Under the pieces are notes generated by a model. That model saw only the letters and a list, made by a program, of their open reading frames with translations. It was not told where the DNA came from and made no database searches. From UBA6120 sp964495145 (GTDB lineage: Bacteria > Bacillota_I > Bacilli_A > RFN20 > CAG-826), in NCBI GenBank assembly GCA_964495145.1, contig CAZBUP010000013.1, positions 1 through 37,912 on the forward strand: a DNA stretch of 37,912 nt, in the 5' to 3' direction. This document shows, piece by piece, positions 23,563 to 31,146 of the stretch. A program made the translations under genes and the position numbers. The number at the start of each line of letters is the position of its first letter. The first letter of the stretch is position 1.

Positions 23563-24113
23563 CCGTGATGGTCCTTTTTCCAAGCCTGGGCTAGGCAGAG
23601 GCCGGCTTCCAGGGCTTTGAGGTTCAAGGCTTCGGTGCCTTTGGGGATGTGTTTTAAGACGGCTTGCTGAATCGTTTTTCCGTCGGCGATGCCGAGTAAT
23701 GCATTGATAACCCCGACGGCGACGATGTTGGCGGTTTGGATCTTGCCGACTTCGTTTTGGGCCGTATCTATAATCGGGAGGACGACCAGTCGGTCGGCCG
23801 CCAAGTCTTTGGGAATGGTCAAACTCGAATCGATCAAGACCAGAGGATGGTTGGCCGGCAGATGGGCGTATTGCTCGATGGCTTTCTGGGTCAGCATCAT
23901 CAAGAACGTCGGTTTCTGGACTTTGGTGAACCCGATCGGGCGATCGGATATCAGCGTTTCGGCCTTGCACAAACTCCCGCGGGCTTCGGGCCCGTAGGCC
24001 TGGCTTTGGGCCGTGTAGCGACCCGATTGAACGGCCGCTTCGGCTAAAATCACCGTGGCTAAAATGATGCCCTGTCCGCCGCTTCCGACCAGGCGGATCT
24101 CATGGTTATTCAT
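23559..24113 (-). CDS. korC: 2-oxoacid:ferredoxin oxidoreductase, gamma subunit
   Basis: 184 residues. IRLVGSGGQGIILATVILAEAA at the N-terminus is the signature GxGGQG segment of the gamma domain of ferredoxin-dependent 2-oxoacid oxidoreductases, followed by SQAYGPEARGS. With alpha and beta subunits it oxidatively decarboxylates a 2-oxoacid with CoA and ferredoxin. Overlaps of 8 bases with korB and 4 bases with sucC show one operon. The sucCD genes directly downstream point to 2-oxoglutarate as substrate. A pyruvate or branched-chain substrate cannot be excluded from sequence alone. Confidence 0.93.
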   Translation of the reverse strand: MNNHEIRLVGSGGQGIILATVILAEAAVQSGRYTAQSQAYGPEARGSLCKAETLISDRPIGFTKVQKPTFLMMLTQKAIEQYAHLPANHPLVLIDSSLTIPKDLAADRLVVLPIIDTAQNEVGKIQTANIVAVGVINALLGIADGKTIQQAVLKHIPKGTEALNLKALEAGLCLAQAWKKDHHG

Positions 24114-24975
24114 GGGAGTCTTTCTCCTCGTAGTGGCTGCGGATCAATTCATCATAAGCAAAGGTGAATTCCTTGTATTCGGTTTTATGGATCAAACCCA
24201 AAACCAACTTGCCCTCGAGTTCTTCGGGCGTCATCTTGGCGGCTTTTTCAACCGTGACCATGTTGTCGCGCTGCCACTGCAGCATCTCGACGGCGTCGCC
24301 GGCCTTGTTCTTGCGGCCGTAGTAGGTCGGGCAGGTGCTGACCACGTCGATGATCGAGAAGCCCTTGTGGCGGATCCCTTCTTGAATCAGGCTGATGGTT
24401 TGCGGCACGTGATAGGCGCTCCCGCGGGCGGCGTAAGAGGCACCAGCCCCATAAGCCAAACTGGCAATGTCAAAAGACCGTTCCAGGCTTCCATAGGGGG
24501 CAGTCGTCCCGTATTTGCCTTTGGGCGTGGTCGGGGAAGCTTGGCCACCGGTCATCCCGTACGTGTCGTTATTCATGACGACGACCGTCATCCCGACGTT
24601 GCGCCGGGCGGCGTGGATCAAGTGGTTGCCGCCGATGGCGGCGATGTCGCCGTCGCCGGCCACGACGATGACCGTCAAGCGCGGGTTGGCGAGTTTGATG
24701 CCAGTCGCAAAGGCGATGGCGCGCCCGTGGGTCGTGTGGATGGTGTTGAAGTCCATGTAGCCGGCCGAACGGGCGGCGCAGCCGATGCCGGACACGATGA
24801 TGACGTCGTTGCGGCTTAACCCCAGGTTTTCGATCGCCTGGACGATGTCGCGCATGATGATGCCGTTGCCGCAGCCGGGACACCAGATTTGGGGAAGGTG
24901 CTCCGGACGGAGGTATTTATTAATCAAATCGGAGATGTGGGTCTTTTTGCTTTTGACGTCGGCGCGGGTGACCAT
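24106..24975 (-). CDS. korB: 2-oxoacid:ferredoxin oxidoreductase, beta subunit (TPP-binding)
   Basis: 289 residues. IWCPGCGNGII near the N-terminus carries two of the cluster cysteines; HGRAIAFATGIK, VVAGDGDIAAIGGNHLIHAARRN and NNDTYGMTGGQASPTTP form the thiamine-diphosphate site (GDGD...NN pattern). Length is typical of the short KorB/OorB type. The ATG follows the korA stop by 2 bases. It is the catalytic TPP subunit that takes the 2-oxoacid to acyl-CoA and passes electrons through Fe-S clusters to ferredoxin. Confidence 0.95.
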   Translation of the reverse strand: MVTRADVKSKKTHISDLINKYLRPEHLPQIWCPGCGNGIIMRDIVQAIENLGLSRNDVIIVSGIGCAARSAGYMDFNTIHTTHGRAIAFATGIKLANPRLTVIVVAGDGDIAAIGGNHLIHAARRNVGMTVVVMNNDTYGMTGGQASPTTPKGKYGTTAPYGSLERSFDIASLAYGAGASYAARGSAYHVPQTISLIQEGIRHKGFSIIDVVSTCPTYYGRKNKAGDAVEMLQWQRDNMVTVEKAAKMTPEELEGKLVLGLIHKTEYKEFTFAYDELIRSHYEEKDSHE

Positions 24976-24977
24976 AC

Positions 24978-26108
24978 TTAATTGCCCTCCAATTTCTTGA
25001 CGATTTCTTCGGGTGTGATCACGGTGCCGTTATACTTGCCGAGAAAGTCGACGGGGCACTGATTTTTGACGACCCGTTCGACTTCGAGGACCATTTGGCC
25101 GTAGTTATGTTCGACGACCAGCAAACGTTTGATTTTCTTGGCGACTTGACGCAATTCCCTTTCAGGGAACGGCCATAAAGTGATGGCCCGGAAGATGCCG
25201 ACCTTCAAGCCGTGGGAACGGGCTTCTTCCATGGCCGATAAGGCGGCGCGCATGGTCCCGCCGTAACAGAAGATAACCGTTTCGGCGTCTTCTAGGTTGA
25301 TGGTTTCGCATGCGACGATGTCTTTGTAGTTTTCGGATACTTTGCGCATCAAGCGACTGATGAGCTTTTCGGCTTCTTCCGGTGAATTGGTCGGGAAGCC
25401 GGATTCGTCGTGAATCAAGCCGGTGATATTGTAACGTTGCCCGTGGCCGAACGGGGCCATGGCCGGCACCAGTTGGCCGGGATCGAGTTTATACGGCAGC
25501 CGCTTGGGATCGGGATGGAGCACGGTCGGCCGATCGATGATTTTGATCTTTTTGGGATCGGGCAAGGTGACCCCTTCCCGCAGATGGCCGATGATCTCGT
25601 CCATCATGAACAGGACCGGGGTCCGGTATTTTTCCGAGAGGTTGAAGGCGCGGATGATCAGCTCGTAGGTCTCTTTGACCGAGGAAGGCGATAAGGCGAT
25701 GACCGGATGGTCGCCGTGAGTGCCCCAACGGGCCATCATCACGTCGCCCTGCGAGGGCGAAGTCGGCATGCCGGTCGAAGGGCCCATCCGCTGGACGTCG
25801 ACGACGACCAGGGGGATTTCCGCCAAGGCGGCATAACCGAGGTTTTCTTGTTTGAGGGAAAAGCCGGGACCGCTCGTGGCCGTCATTGATTTGACGCCGG
25901 CGACCGAACCGCCGATGGCACAGGCGATCGAGGCGATCTCGTCTTCCATTTGGATGAATTTGCCGCCTTCTTGGGGCAGGCGGATCGAACATAGTTCGGC
26001 GATTTCCGTCGACGGGGTAATCGGATAACCGGCGTACAGGCGCATGCCGGCGGCGATGGCGCCTTCGGTGCAGGCTTCGTTGCCCTGCATCAGCACTACT
26101 TTACCCAT
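24978..26108 (-). CDS. korA: 2-oxoacid:ferredoxin oxidoreductase, alpha subunit
   Basis: 376 residues from the ATG at 26108 (MGKVVLMQGNEACTEGAIAAG), where the family begins; the open frame extends 57 codons upstream, but that region is the ferredoxin gene. GYPITPSTEIAE, MEDEIASIACAIGGSVAG and MTATSGPGFSLKQENLG are standard alpha-subunit blocks, and VEHNYGQMVLEVER lies near the C-terminus. It has no fused gamma domain, as expected for the four-subunit KOR/OOR type. The start overlaps the ferredoxin-subunit gene by 13 bases. Confidence 0.95.
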   Translation of the reverse strand: MGKVVLMQGNEACTEGAIAAGMRLYAGYPITPSTEIAELCSIRLPQEGGKFIQMEDEIASIACAIGGSVAGVKSMTATSGPGFSLKQENLGYAALAEIPLVVVDVQRMGPSTGMPTSPSQGDVMMARWGTHGDHPVIALSPSSVKETYELIIRAFNLSEKYRTPVLFMMDEIIGHLREGVTLPDPKKIKIIDRPTVLHPDPKRLPYKLDPGQLVPAMAPFGHGQRYNITGLIHDESGFPTNSPEEAEKLISRLMRKVSENYKDIVACETINLEDAETVIFCYGGTMRAALSAMEEARSHGLKVGIFRAITLWPFPERELRQVAKKIKRLLVVEHNYGQMVLEVERVVKNQCPVDFLGKYNGTVITPEEIVKKLEGN

Positions 26109-26317
26109 TGGCCGCCCTCCTCGTCGTTCTCGTCGATATAAATGCAATAATCGGGGCAGCGCAGTTCGCAGATGCCGCATAAGATGCATTCGTTCGGTTG
26201 TTTCAATTGGGCTTTGCCGTCGACCATCTCGAGGGCGTCCTTGGGGCAGAAGGCGACGCAGATGCCGCAGCCTTTGCACCAGGATTGGTTGATCTTCAAC
26301 TCTTTTTTGAGGGCCAT
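26096..26317 (-). CDS. korD: 2-oxoacid:ferredoxin oxidoreductase, delta (2x[4Fe-4S]) subunit
   Basis: 73 residues with two ferredoxin motifs: CKGCGICVAFCP and CILCGICELRCP, each C-x2-C-x2-C-x3-C-P. This is the small electron-transfer subunit of four-subunit KOR enzymes. It heads the seven-gene operon and overlaps korA. The ATG at 26317 has GGAG about 8 bases upstream. The predicted promoter and a nearby inverted repeat (26387-26405) suggest metal-responsive control, which is inference. Confidence 0.93.
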   Translation of the reverse strand: MALKKELKINQSWCKGCGICVAFCPKDALEMVDGKAQLKQPNECILCGICELRCPDYCIYIDENDEEGGQWVK

Positions 26318-26386
26318 TTACTCGCTCCTATCACGATGAGTGATGACTGTTTCGATAAAAACTTAGCGCATGAACAAAGAAGATGT

Positions 26387-26405
26387 GGCTAACTATCGTT
26401 AGGCC
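26387..26405. promoter_or_regulatory. Inverted repeat overlapping kor operon start site; candidate operator
   Basis: GGCTAAC (26387-26393), TATC, GTTAGGCC (26398-26405): 7-base arms with one extra base. It overlaps the expected +1 of the promoter at 26408-26435 and shares the heptamer GGCTAAC/GTTAGCC with the feo palindrome, although the half-sites diverge here and converge there. Confidence 0.4.
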
Positions 26406-26407
26406 TA

Positions 26408-26435
26408 GTTATATCGCCAATCTCCTTTTGCGCAA
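26408..26435 (-). promoter_or_regulatory. Candidate promoter of the kor-suc operon
   Basis: Minus strand: TTGCGC (26430-26435), 16-base spacer, TATAAC (26408-26413). It would give a leader of about 85 bases before korD. Confidence 0.45.
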
Positions 26436-26625
26436 AAAAATCCATGGACTTGTTCTTTATAATTTTACTATGAATTATTTTATTTTAAAGGCAAATAGTA
26501 TAAATGGCCTCGCCTCCGGATCTGGTTGCTATGGGAAAATGTAGACGCCAAATGAAGGCTGCCATGAATAAAAGAAAAATACCCATGGGATGCCGGGAGT
26601 GTTTATCCCTAAACCCTATTTGTTC

Positions 26626-27867
26626 TTAAACCGCGTGACGGATGATGTATGCATTGGTTCCCAAGCCCAGAGCCCAACTGCCGGGAGCATCCGAGGAATG
26701 GTACAAGACGCCGATGATATCGAAGGACTCGCCGGAAGTGGCCAATGCGTCGATGATGGCATTAATGGAAGTGCGGCCTGTGCTTGGGGTAGCTGATTCA
26801 TAATACGGCGAGAAGAAAGAAAAGCCTTTGACGGTCTCCCCATCCATCGTAATGACGAAGCGGTTGGCGCTGGGGACGCCGACCGGGCCGACCGTGACGT
26901 TTTCTAGGCGGACCAATTGGCCGCTTAGCTCGGTATCGGTGCTTAATCGATCGGTTAGGGTTTCGCCTTGATTGATCAAGTAGGGTTCAACCGGTTCGGG
27001 GGCCACTTCGTCATAGTGGATGATGGTCGCCAAGTTCAATTGCGGGGCATTGTTATAAATCTTGAAAGTGCCGGTGACGTCAATGCGGCTGCCGACCGGC
27101 AATTCGTTTTGATAAACGGCCGGGCTTTCATAAATATTCAAGGCTTTTTTGCTGGAGGGATCTTCGATGAATATCGCGCCGCCATTCGTGCCGACGACAA
27201 CGCCGCGAGTCGTGAATACGTTGTCGGTAACGCCATAATCGATGATGTCGGCAATGGATGTATACCCGACCGGCAATTCCAGTTGGGTAATCATGATGGC
27301 GCCATTGATCGTCTCATCGACCGAGGCGATCCACGCAAATGCGATCTGATATGCCCCGGATGCGGTAATGGTAATCGCCTCATCGGATAAGTCAAGCCAT
27401 GCGGGTGATGTTCCCTCAAGATGAACTTGAGCGGAACCGCGGGCATAGGTGAGAAGCATATCCTCCGATGAAGCAATCTTGAATTGGACGCCGGCCTCTA
27501 GATCAAAACTGCCGATATATTCGTTAGGTGTCTGGCTATCTTCGACAAGCTCAAAGTTTTGGTCGCCCAGCTCCCAGTCGTTCATGGTGCCGGTTAGATA
27601 CCAAGAGCCCGGGTTGGTTTCATAGTGGACGACATCGATGGGATCGCCGTTGCGGATGATGGTCAAAACCCGAGGGTTGACCCCGGTATTCAGTTCAATA
27701 TCGTAGTTACCGTCGGTCAAGACTTTGAAATTTCTGGGCTCGGAGTCGGCTCCCGGTCCCATGAAACCATCCGGATCCACGACATCGATCAAGCTGTCGA
27801 AACCGATTTGTCCGGTCCACACCCCATTGACGGTAATCACCCATTCCTCGTCGACGAACAAATCCAA
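26626..27867 (-). CDS. C-terminal part of frameshifted surface lipoprotein (carbohydrate-binding-like and OB-fold-like)
   Basis: 413 open codons that continue the preceding lipoprotein after a +1 shift; the ATG at 27867 is not expected to be a true start. First come CBM/SusE-like beta-domains: one joined to the upstream frame (GVWTGQIGFDSL) and one starting WYLTGTMNDWELGDQNFELV, with FKIASS strands. Then a DUF5689/YhcR-like OB-fold segment: VFTTRGVVVGTNGGAIFIED, VGSRIDVTGTFKIYNNAPQL, and a second similar unit with LSGQLVRLENVTV. Such tails occur on surface glycan- or nucleic-acid-binding proteins. With the upstream part the intact protein would be about 710 residues. Confidence 0.7.
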   Translation of the reverse strand: MDLFVDEEWVITVNGVWTGQIGFDSLIDVVDPDGFMGPGADSEPRNFKVLTDGNYDIELNTGVNPRVLTIIRNGDPIDVVHYETNPGSWYLTGTMNDWELGDQNFELVEDSQTPNEYIGSFDLEAGVQFKIASSEDMLLTYARGSAQVHLEGTSPAWLDLSDEAITITASGAYQIAFAWIASVDETINGAIMITQLELPVGYTSIADIIDYGVTDNVFTTRGVVVGTNGGAIFIEDPSSKKALNIYESPAVYQNELPVGSRIDVTGTFKIYNNAPQLNLATIIHYDEVAPEPVEPYLINQGETLTDRLSTDTELSGQLVRLENVTVGPVGVPSANRFVITMDGETVKGFSFFSPYYESATPSTGRTSINAIIDALATSGESFDIIGVLYHSSDAPGSWALGLGTNAYIIRHAV

Positions 27868-28765
27868 ACCTTCGTAAACGAATACATTCTGGTCGGGGTC
27901 TTTTTTCTAGGACATAGGCGGCGTTAGTTTCCCAACCAGGCTCATAAAAGCTTCCCGTGATCCTGTAGACATTCGTATCGGGAATCGAAGGATCTTTTTC
28001 CCAATGCGCGTAAATGGTAAAACTCCCGGCCGTCATCGCATAGGGAAAGGCAAATGTGGCCCCTCCGGCATAAAACCAACCCAAAAAGAGGTAATCGGTC
28101 TTGGTCGGGTCTTCGGGTCGCTCGATGGTTGTCCCAAAGTCAACCGTGATCGGGGCGATGGATGTCCCGCCCATGCTGTTGAAAGTCAAGGTATATTGGT
28201 TGATGCGCCATTTTGCGTAAAGGGTCACGTCATGATCCGGCATGGTGGATAGCAACATTAACTCGCTCAAGTTTTCGTCAAGGCACCAACCCGAAAAGGC
28301 GTGTCCGGTTTTGGTCGGTGTCGGTAGATCGATGGCGCTTCCGTAGTCAATCGTCCTTGAAGGAATTGCCAGTGCGCCGTTAGTAATAAATGACAAGGTA
28401 TATTGATTGATGGTCCAAGCCGCATATAGGGTTAAATCATATTGGACCCGATCTTGGAAAAAATTCCATTTATGGTCGAGGGTAACCCCTTGATTGATCG
28501 ACGTATACCATCCTTCGAGCGTATGCCCGGTTTTGCTTACGGCGGGAATGGCCAATAAACCGTTTTCAATGATGGTTTGTTCGCTCACGTCGGTCCCGCC
28601 GCGGCTATCGAATAAAACCCGGAAGGATTGGATCGAACTACTGACATCGCTGCTGGAACTACTGCTGGTGTCGCTATGATCGCTGCTACTATCCAGCGGC
28701 AAAGAACTCTCGCAACTGGCCAAAAGCAATAGTAGCGTTGATATGATAACAATTCTCTTTTTCAT
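27707..28765 (-). CDS. N-terminal part of frameshifted InlB-repeat lipoprotein
   Basis: Starts MKKRIVIISTLLLLLASC: a lipoprotein signal with LASC lipobox (Cys18), then a serine-rich spacer (about 20-45). Three InlB B-type (Listeria-Bacteroides, PF09479) repeats follow at about 48-115, 118-187 and 190-256, each ending in LYAxW or IYAHW with a GxxFxGW core. The coding frame breaks near residue 287 at a run of six A (27901-27906 as T on the plus strand); beyond that the 65 residues up to 27707 are Arg-rich out-of-frame sequence. AAAGGA precedes the ATG. It is likely a cell-surface protein whose second half is in the adjacent frame. Confidence 0.8.
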   Translation of the reverse strand: MKKRIVIISTLLLLLASCESSLPLDSSSDHSDTSSSSSSDVSSSIQSFRVLFDSRGGTDVSEQTIIENGLLAIPAVSKTGHTLEGWYTSINQGVTLDHKWNFFQDRVQYDLTLYAAWTINQYTLSFITNGALAIPSRTIDYGSAIDLPTPTKTGHAFSGWCLDENLSELMLLSTMPDHDVTLYAKWRINQYTLTFNSMGGTSIAPITVDFGTTIERPEDPTKTDYLFLGWFYAGGATFAFPYAMTAGSFTIYAHWEKDPSIPDTNVYRITGSFYEPGWETNAAYVLEKRPRPECIRLRRFGFVRRRGMGDYRQWGVDRTNRFRQLDRCRGSGWFHGTGSRLRAQKFQSLDRR

Positions 28766-28978
28766 GTTCTCGTCCTTTAATCAACCACGATGATTGAGGG
28801 TGAATCGAAAAACTATAAGCCTATATTACACGATTGAAAACCGGAATTATCAAATTTACCCTGACGACTTTAATGATTTTTCACCCTATTTCCTTTGACT
28901 CGCTCATATGGCGAGCATTTTGATGATGGGTCGGTCCGTTTCATTGTGATGGAAACATGATTCAAGCCGGCCAGCCTA

Positions 28979-28987
28979 TGCTAGAAT
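28979..28987 (+). promoter_or_regulatory. Extended -10 promoter of the proline-type dehydrogenase operon
   Basis: TGC-TAGAAT: TG at 28979-28980 and TAGAAT at 28982-28987. Expected start near 28994, about 25 bases before the GTG start at 29019. No clear -35, as is common with extended -10 promoters. Confidence 0.5.
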
Positions 28988-29018
28988 ATTGACGACCTGA
29001 CTCCAATGAGGCAACCTT

Positions 29019-29324
29019 GTGAGAATCAAAAATCATCCAATATTATCTTTTCCTGAAAAAAAGGAAATCCCTTTTTATTATGAAGGGCAACTGATGATGG
29101 GCAAGGAAGGCGACATGATCGCTTTTGCCCTGCACGATAACGGCATCCGCGTCCTCAGCCACAGCGGCAAACTGAACCGATCCCGCGGCTTCTACTGCGG
29201 CATCGGCAACTGCGCCTCCTGCCAGATGCGGGTCGATGGGGTCGATAACGTCCGCACCTGCATCACCCCTTTGAAAGCCAACATGCGCGTCGAGATCCAA
29301 AAAGGCAAGGGCGTCATCAAATGA
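29019..29324 (+). CDS. [2Fe-2S] subunit of amine/proline dehydrogenase complex (HcnA-like)
   Basis: 101 residues. CGIGNCASCQMRVDGVDNVRTC places Cys60, Cys65, Cys68 and Cys81 as C-x4-C-x2-C-x12-C, a plant-type [2Fe-2S] cluster as in HcnA and the small subunits of sarcosine, hydroxyproline and proline dehydrogenases. The start is GTG with GAGG 7 bases upstream; the first ATG would delete a quarter of the protein. Its stop overlaps the next gene (ATGA). It should pass electrons between the flavin subunits. Confidence 0.85.
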   Translation: MRIKNHPILSFPEKKEIPFYYEGQLMMGKEGDMIAFALHDNGIRVLSHSGKLNRSRGFYCGIGNCASCQMRVDGVDNVRTCITPLKANMRVEIQKGKGVIK

Positions 29325-30412
29325 TCTATAAAGACGTTATCATCGTCGGGGGCGGCCCGGCCGGACTATGCGCCGCCAAAATGCTGGCCGACCAACAGGT
29401 GTCCGTTTTATTGATTGACCGCAACCCCAACTTAGGCGGCCAACTGGTCAAGCAAACCCATAAGTTCTTCGGTTCCGAAAAGCAATACGCCCGGAACCGC
29501 GGTTTTGAAATCGCCGAAATATTGATAAAAGAAATCAGCGGCAAACCCAATATCGAATTGCTGTTGGGGGCTACCGTCGTGGGACTATACAAAGACTTGG
29601 TTCTCTCGGTCGCCAAAGACGAAAAGTACCGCAAATACGAGGCCAAATCGATTATCGTCGCCACCGGCGCTTCCGAAAAATCGCTGGCGTTTGAAAATAA
29701 CGATTTACCCGGCATCTATGGCGCGGGTGCCATCCAAACCTTGATGAACCTCTACGGCATCGTGCCCGAAGACGAGGTGGTCATGGTCGGTAGCGGCAAT
29801 ATCGGACTGATCGTCTCCTATCAACTGATGCAAGCCGGGGTCAAGGTCAAAGCCATCGTTGAGGCGGCCTCCGCCATCGGCGGCTACAAGGTTCACGCCT
29901 CGAAACTGAAACGCCTGGGCGTCCCCTTCTATATGCAGCATACCGTCAAGCGGGCCATCGGGACCGATCGTCTGGAAGCGGTCGAACTGGTGCAGCTTGA
30001 CGAACGATTCACCGAAGTGCCAAATACCACTTTCACGATGCCGACCAAGGCCCTCTGCGTCGCCGTAGGGTTATCGCCCTTATCGCAGCTGCTAGGCATG
30101 ATCGACGTCGAGATGAAATACGTCAAGGAGTTGGGGGGATTGGTGCCGGTCCTCAATGCGTTGAACCAAACCTCGAACCCGAACGTGTTCGCCTGCGGCG
30201 ACGTCGGCGGGATCGAAGAAGCCTCTTCGGCCATGATGGAAGGCTACATCGCCGGGCTGGGCGCTATGAACCAACTAGGCCATCCTCATCCCCACCACGA
30301 TGAATGGATCAGCATGTACCACCATGAACTAGAACTTTTAAGAAATTCCAGTTATGGCGAAAAGACATTAGCCGGGCTTAAGAAGCTCCATGGAGGTCCC
30401 TATGCTCGCTAA
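29321..30412 (+). CDS. FAD/NAD(P)-dependent oxidoreductase subunit (HcnB / PDH alpha-like)
   Basis: 363 residues. VIIVGGGPAGLCAAKML (GGGPAG 10-15) binds FAD, VMVGSGNIGLIVSYQL is the second dinucleotide fold, and NPNVFACGDVGGIEEASSAMMEG is the C-terminal FAD-binding ATG-like block. This is the pyridine-nucleotide oxidoreductase half of HcnB or of the alpha subunit of archaeal dye-linked proline dehydrogenase. In HcnB-like proteins a BFD-type [2Fe-2S] domain is often fused at the C-terminus; here it is encoded separately two genes later. Coupled by overlap with both neighbours. It likely reoxidises the complex with NAD(P) or another carrier. Confidence 0.85.
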   Translation: MIYKDVIIVGGGPAGLCAAKMLADQQVSVLLIDRNPNLGGQLVKQTHKFFGSEKQYARNRGFEIAEILIKEISGKPNIELLLGATVVGLYKDLVLSVAKDEKYRKYEAKSIIVATGASEKSLAFENNDLPGIYGAGAIQTLMNLYGIVPEDEVVMVGSGNIGLIVSYQLMQAGVKVKAIVEAASAIGGYKVHASKLKRLGVPFYMQHTVKRAIGTDRLEAVELVQLDERFTEVPNTTFTMPTKALCVAVGLSPLSQLLGMIDVEMKYVKELGGLVPVLNALNQTSNPNVFACGDVGGIEEASSAMMEGYIAGLGAMNQLGHPHPHHDEWISMYHHELELLRNSSYGEKTLAGLKKLHGGPYAR

Positions 30413-30878
30413 GACCGGTATCCCGACTCCGGAAATGATCGATAAGAAATTCCCGAGCGAGGAAGCGCTTAAAAAGCCAAAAGCCATTTTGGAATGCTAC
30501 GAATGCATCCCCTGCAACCCCTGCGCCACCAGTTGTCCCTTCGGGGCCATCGTCATTGATGATGGTTTAGTATCGATGCCGCGTTTAATTCTCGACAAAT
30601 GCACCGGCTGCGGCCAGTGCGTAATCGCCTGCCCGGGTCTGGCCATCACCGTAGCCCAAATCATTGATGACAAAGTCTTGTTTAAAATTCCTTACGAATT
30701 CAAACCCTATCCCCAGAAAGGCGAAGTTTGGCACGGTCTCAACCGCCATGGTGACATCATATGCGTTGCCGAAGTCAAAAACGTCTTGGTCAACAAACTG
30801 AAAACGGCCTTAGTCACCGTGGTGATCGACAAAAAATACCTGCGTGACTTTGCGACCATCAAACCCCATGATCGATAA
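30402..30878 (+). CDS. 2x[4Fe-4S] ferredoxin-like subunit
   Basis: 158 residues. ECYECIPCNPCATSCPFGAI and CTGCGQCVIACPG supply two four-cysteine sets (35, 38, 41, 45 and 67, 70, 73, 77), with an additional Cys32. The C-terminal 80 residues are a beta-rich domain of unknown role. GGAGGT lies 4 bases before the ATG at 30402; the ATG at 30390 is part of that ribosome site region and less likely. It overlaps the previous gene by 11 bases. It probably wires the complex to a soluble ferredoxin, an unusual addition relative to HcnABC. Confidence 0.83.
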   Translation: MLAKTGIPTPEMIDKKFPSEEALKKPKAILECYECIPCNPCATSCPFGAIVIDDGLVSMPRLILDKCTGCGQCVIACPGLAITVAQIIDDKVLFKIPYEFKPYPQKGEVWHGLNRHGDIICVAEVKNVLVNKLKTALVTVVIDKKYLRDFATIKPHDR

Positions 30879-31146
30879 AAGCAACATCATCATCTGCCGC
30901 TGCGAAGATGTCACCTTGCAGCAAATCGACGACGCAATCGACCAAGGCTACCATACCTATGAGGACTTAAAGCGCCTATTAAGAATCGGCATGGGTCCGT
31001 GCCAAGGCAACACCTGCGGCCATCTGATCCAGATGCATTTGGCCCAACGCTTGGGCCAATCGATCGAAACGATCAAAACCCATCGTCCCCGGCCGATGCT
31101 TCTCGGCGTCAAAATCAAAGAAATCGTCGACGGTACCGACAAATGA
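30868..31146 (+). CDS. BFD-like [2Fe-2S] subunit
   Basis: 92 residues starting MIDKSNIIICRCEDVTLQQI. CRC at 10-12 and GMGPCQGNTC (Cys45, Cys50) give the C-x-C...C-x4-C pattern of BFD-like [2Fe-2S] domains. In HcnB, NirB and PDH alpha this domain is usually a fused tail; here it is free-standing, as in the delta-type subunits of some proline dehydrogenase complexes. The ATG at 30868 overlaps the upstream gene by 11 bases and its stop overlaps the next ATG as ATGA. Confidence 0.85.
   Translation: MIDKSNIIICRCEDVTLQQIDDAIDQGYHTYEDLKRLLRIGMGPCQGNTCGHLIQMHLAQRLGQSIETIKTHRPRPMLLGVKIKEIVDGTDK

Larger units (their letters stand above)
26318..26625. other. Intergenic region between lipoprotein gene and kor operon
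   Basis: A 308-base A+T-rich stretch. Its right-of-korD part holds the korD ribosome site, the promoter candidate and the inverted repeat listed separately. The part nearest the lipoprotein gene (about 26570-26625) could hold that gene's terminator: on the minus strand GGGAT...ATCCC is followed by TATTTTTCTTTTAT, but the stem is poor. No further gene is seen. Confidence 0.5.

Noticed and set aside
23563..23970. Upstream extension of the sucC frame
   Set aside because: Arg/Pro/Ser-rich translation of korC in another frame; SucC homologues start at the ATG at 23562.
24055..24819. Plus-strand open frame of 254 codons
   Set aside because: Antisense shadow of korB with Gly/Asp/Val-rich composition; korB is certain on the other strand.
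27895..27910. Programmed -1 frameshift at an A6G heptamer
   Set aside because: The heptamer A-AAA-AAG is not in the required phase, and a +1 shift (or loss of one A) is needed to join the frames; error or slippage is a better explanation.
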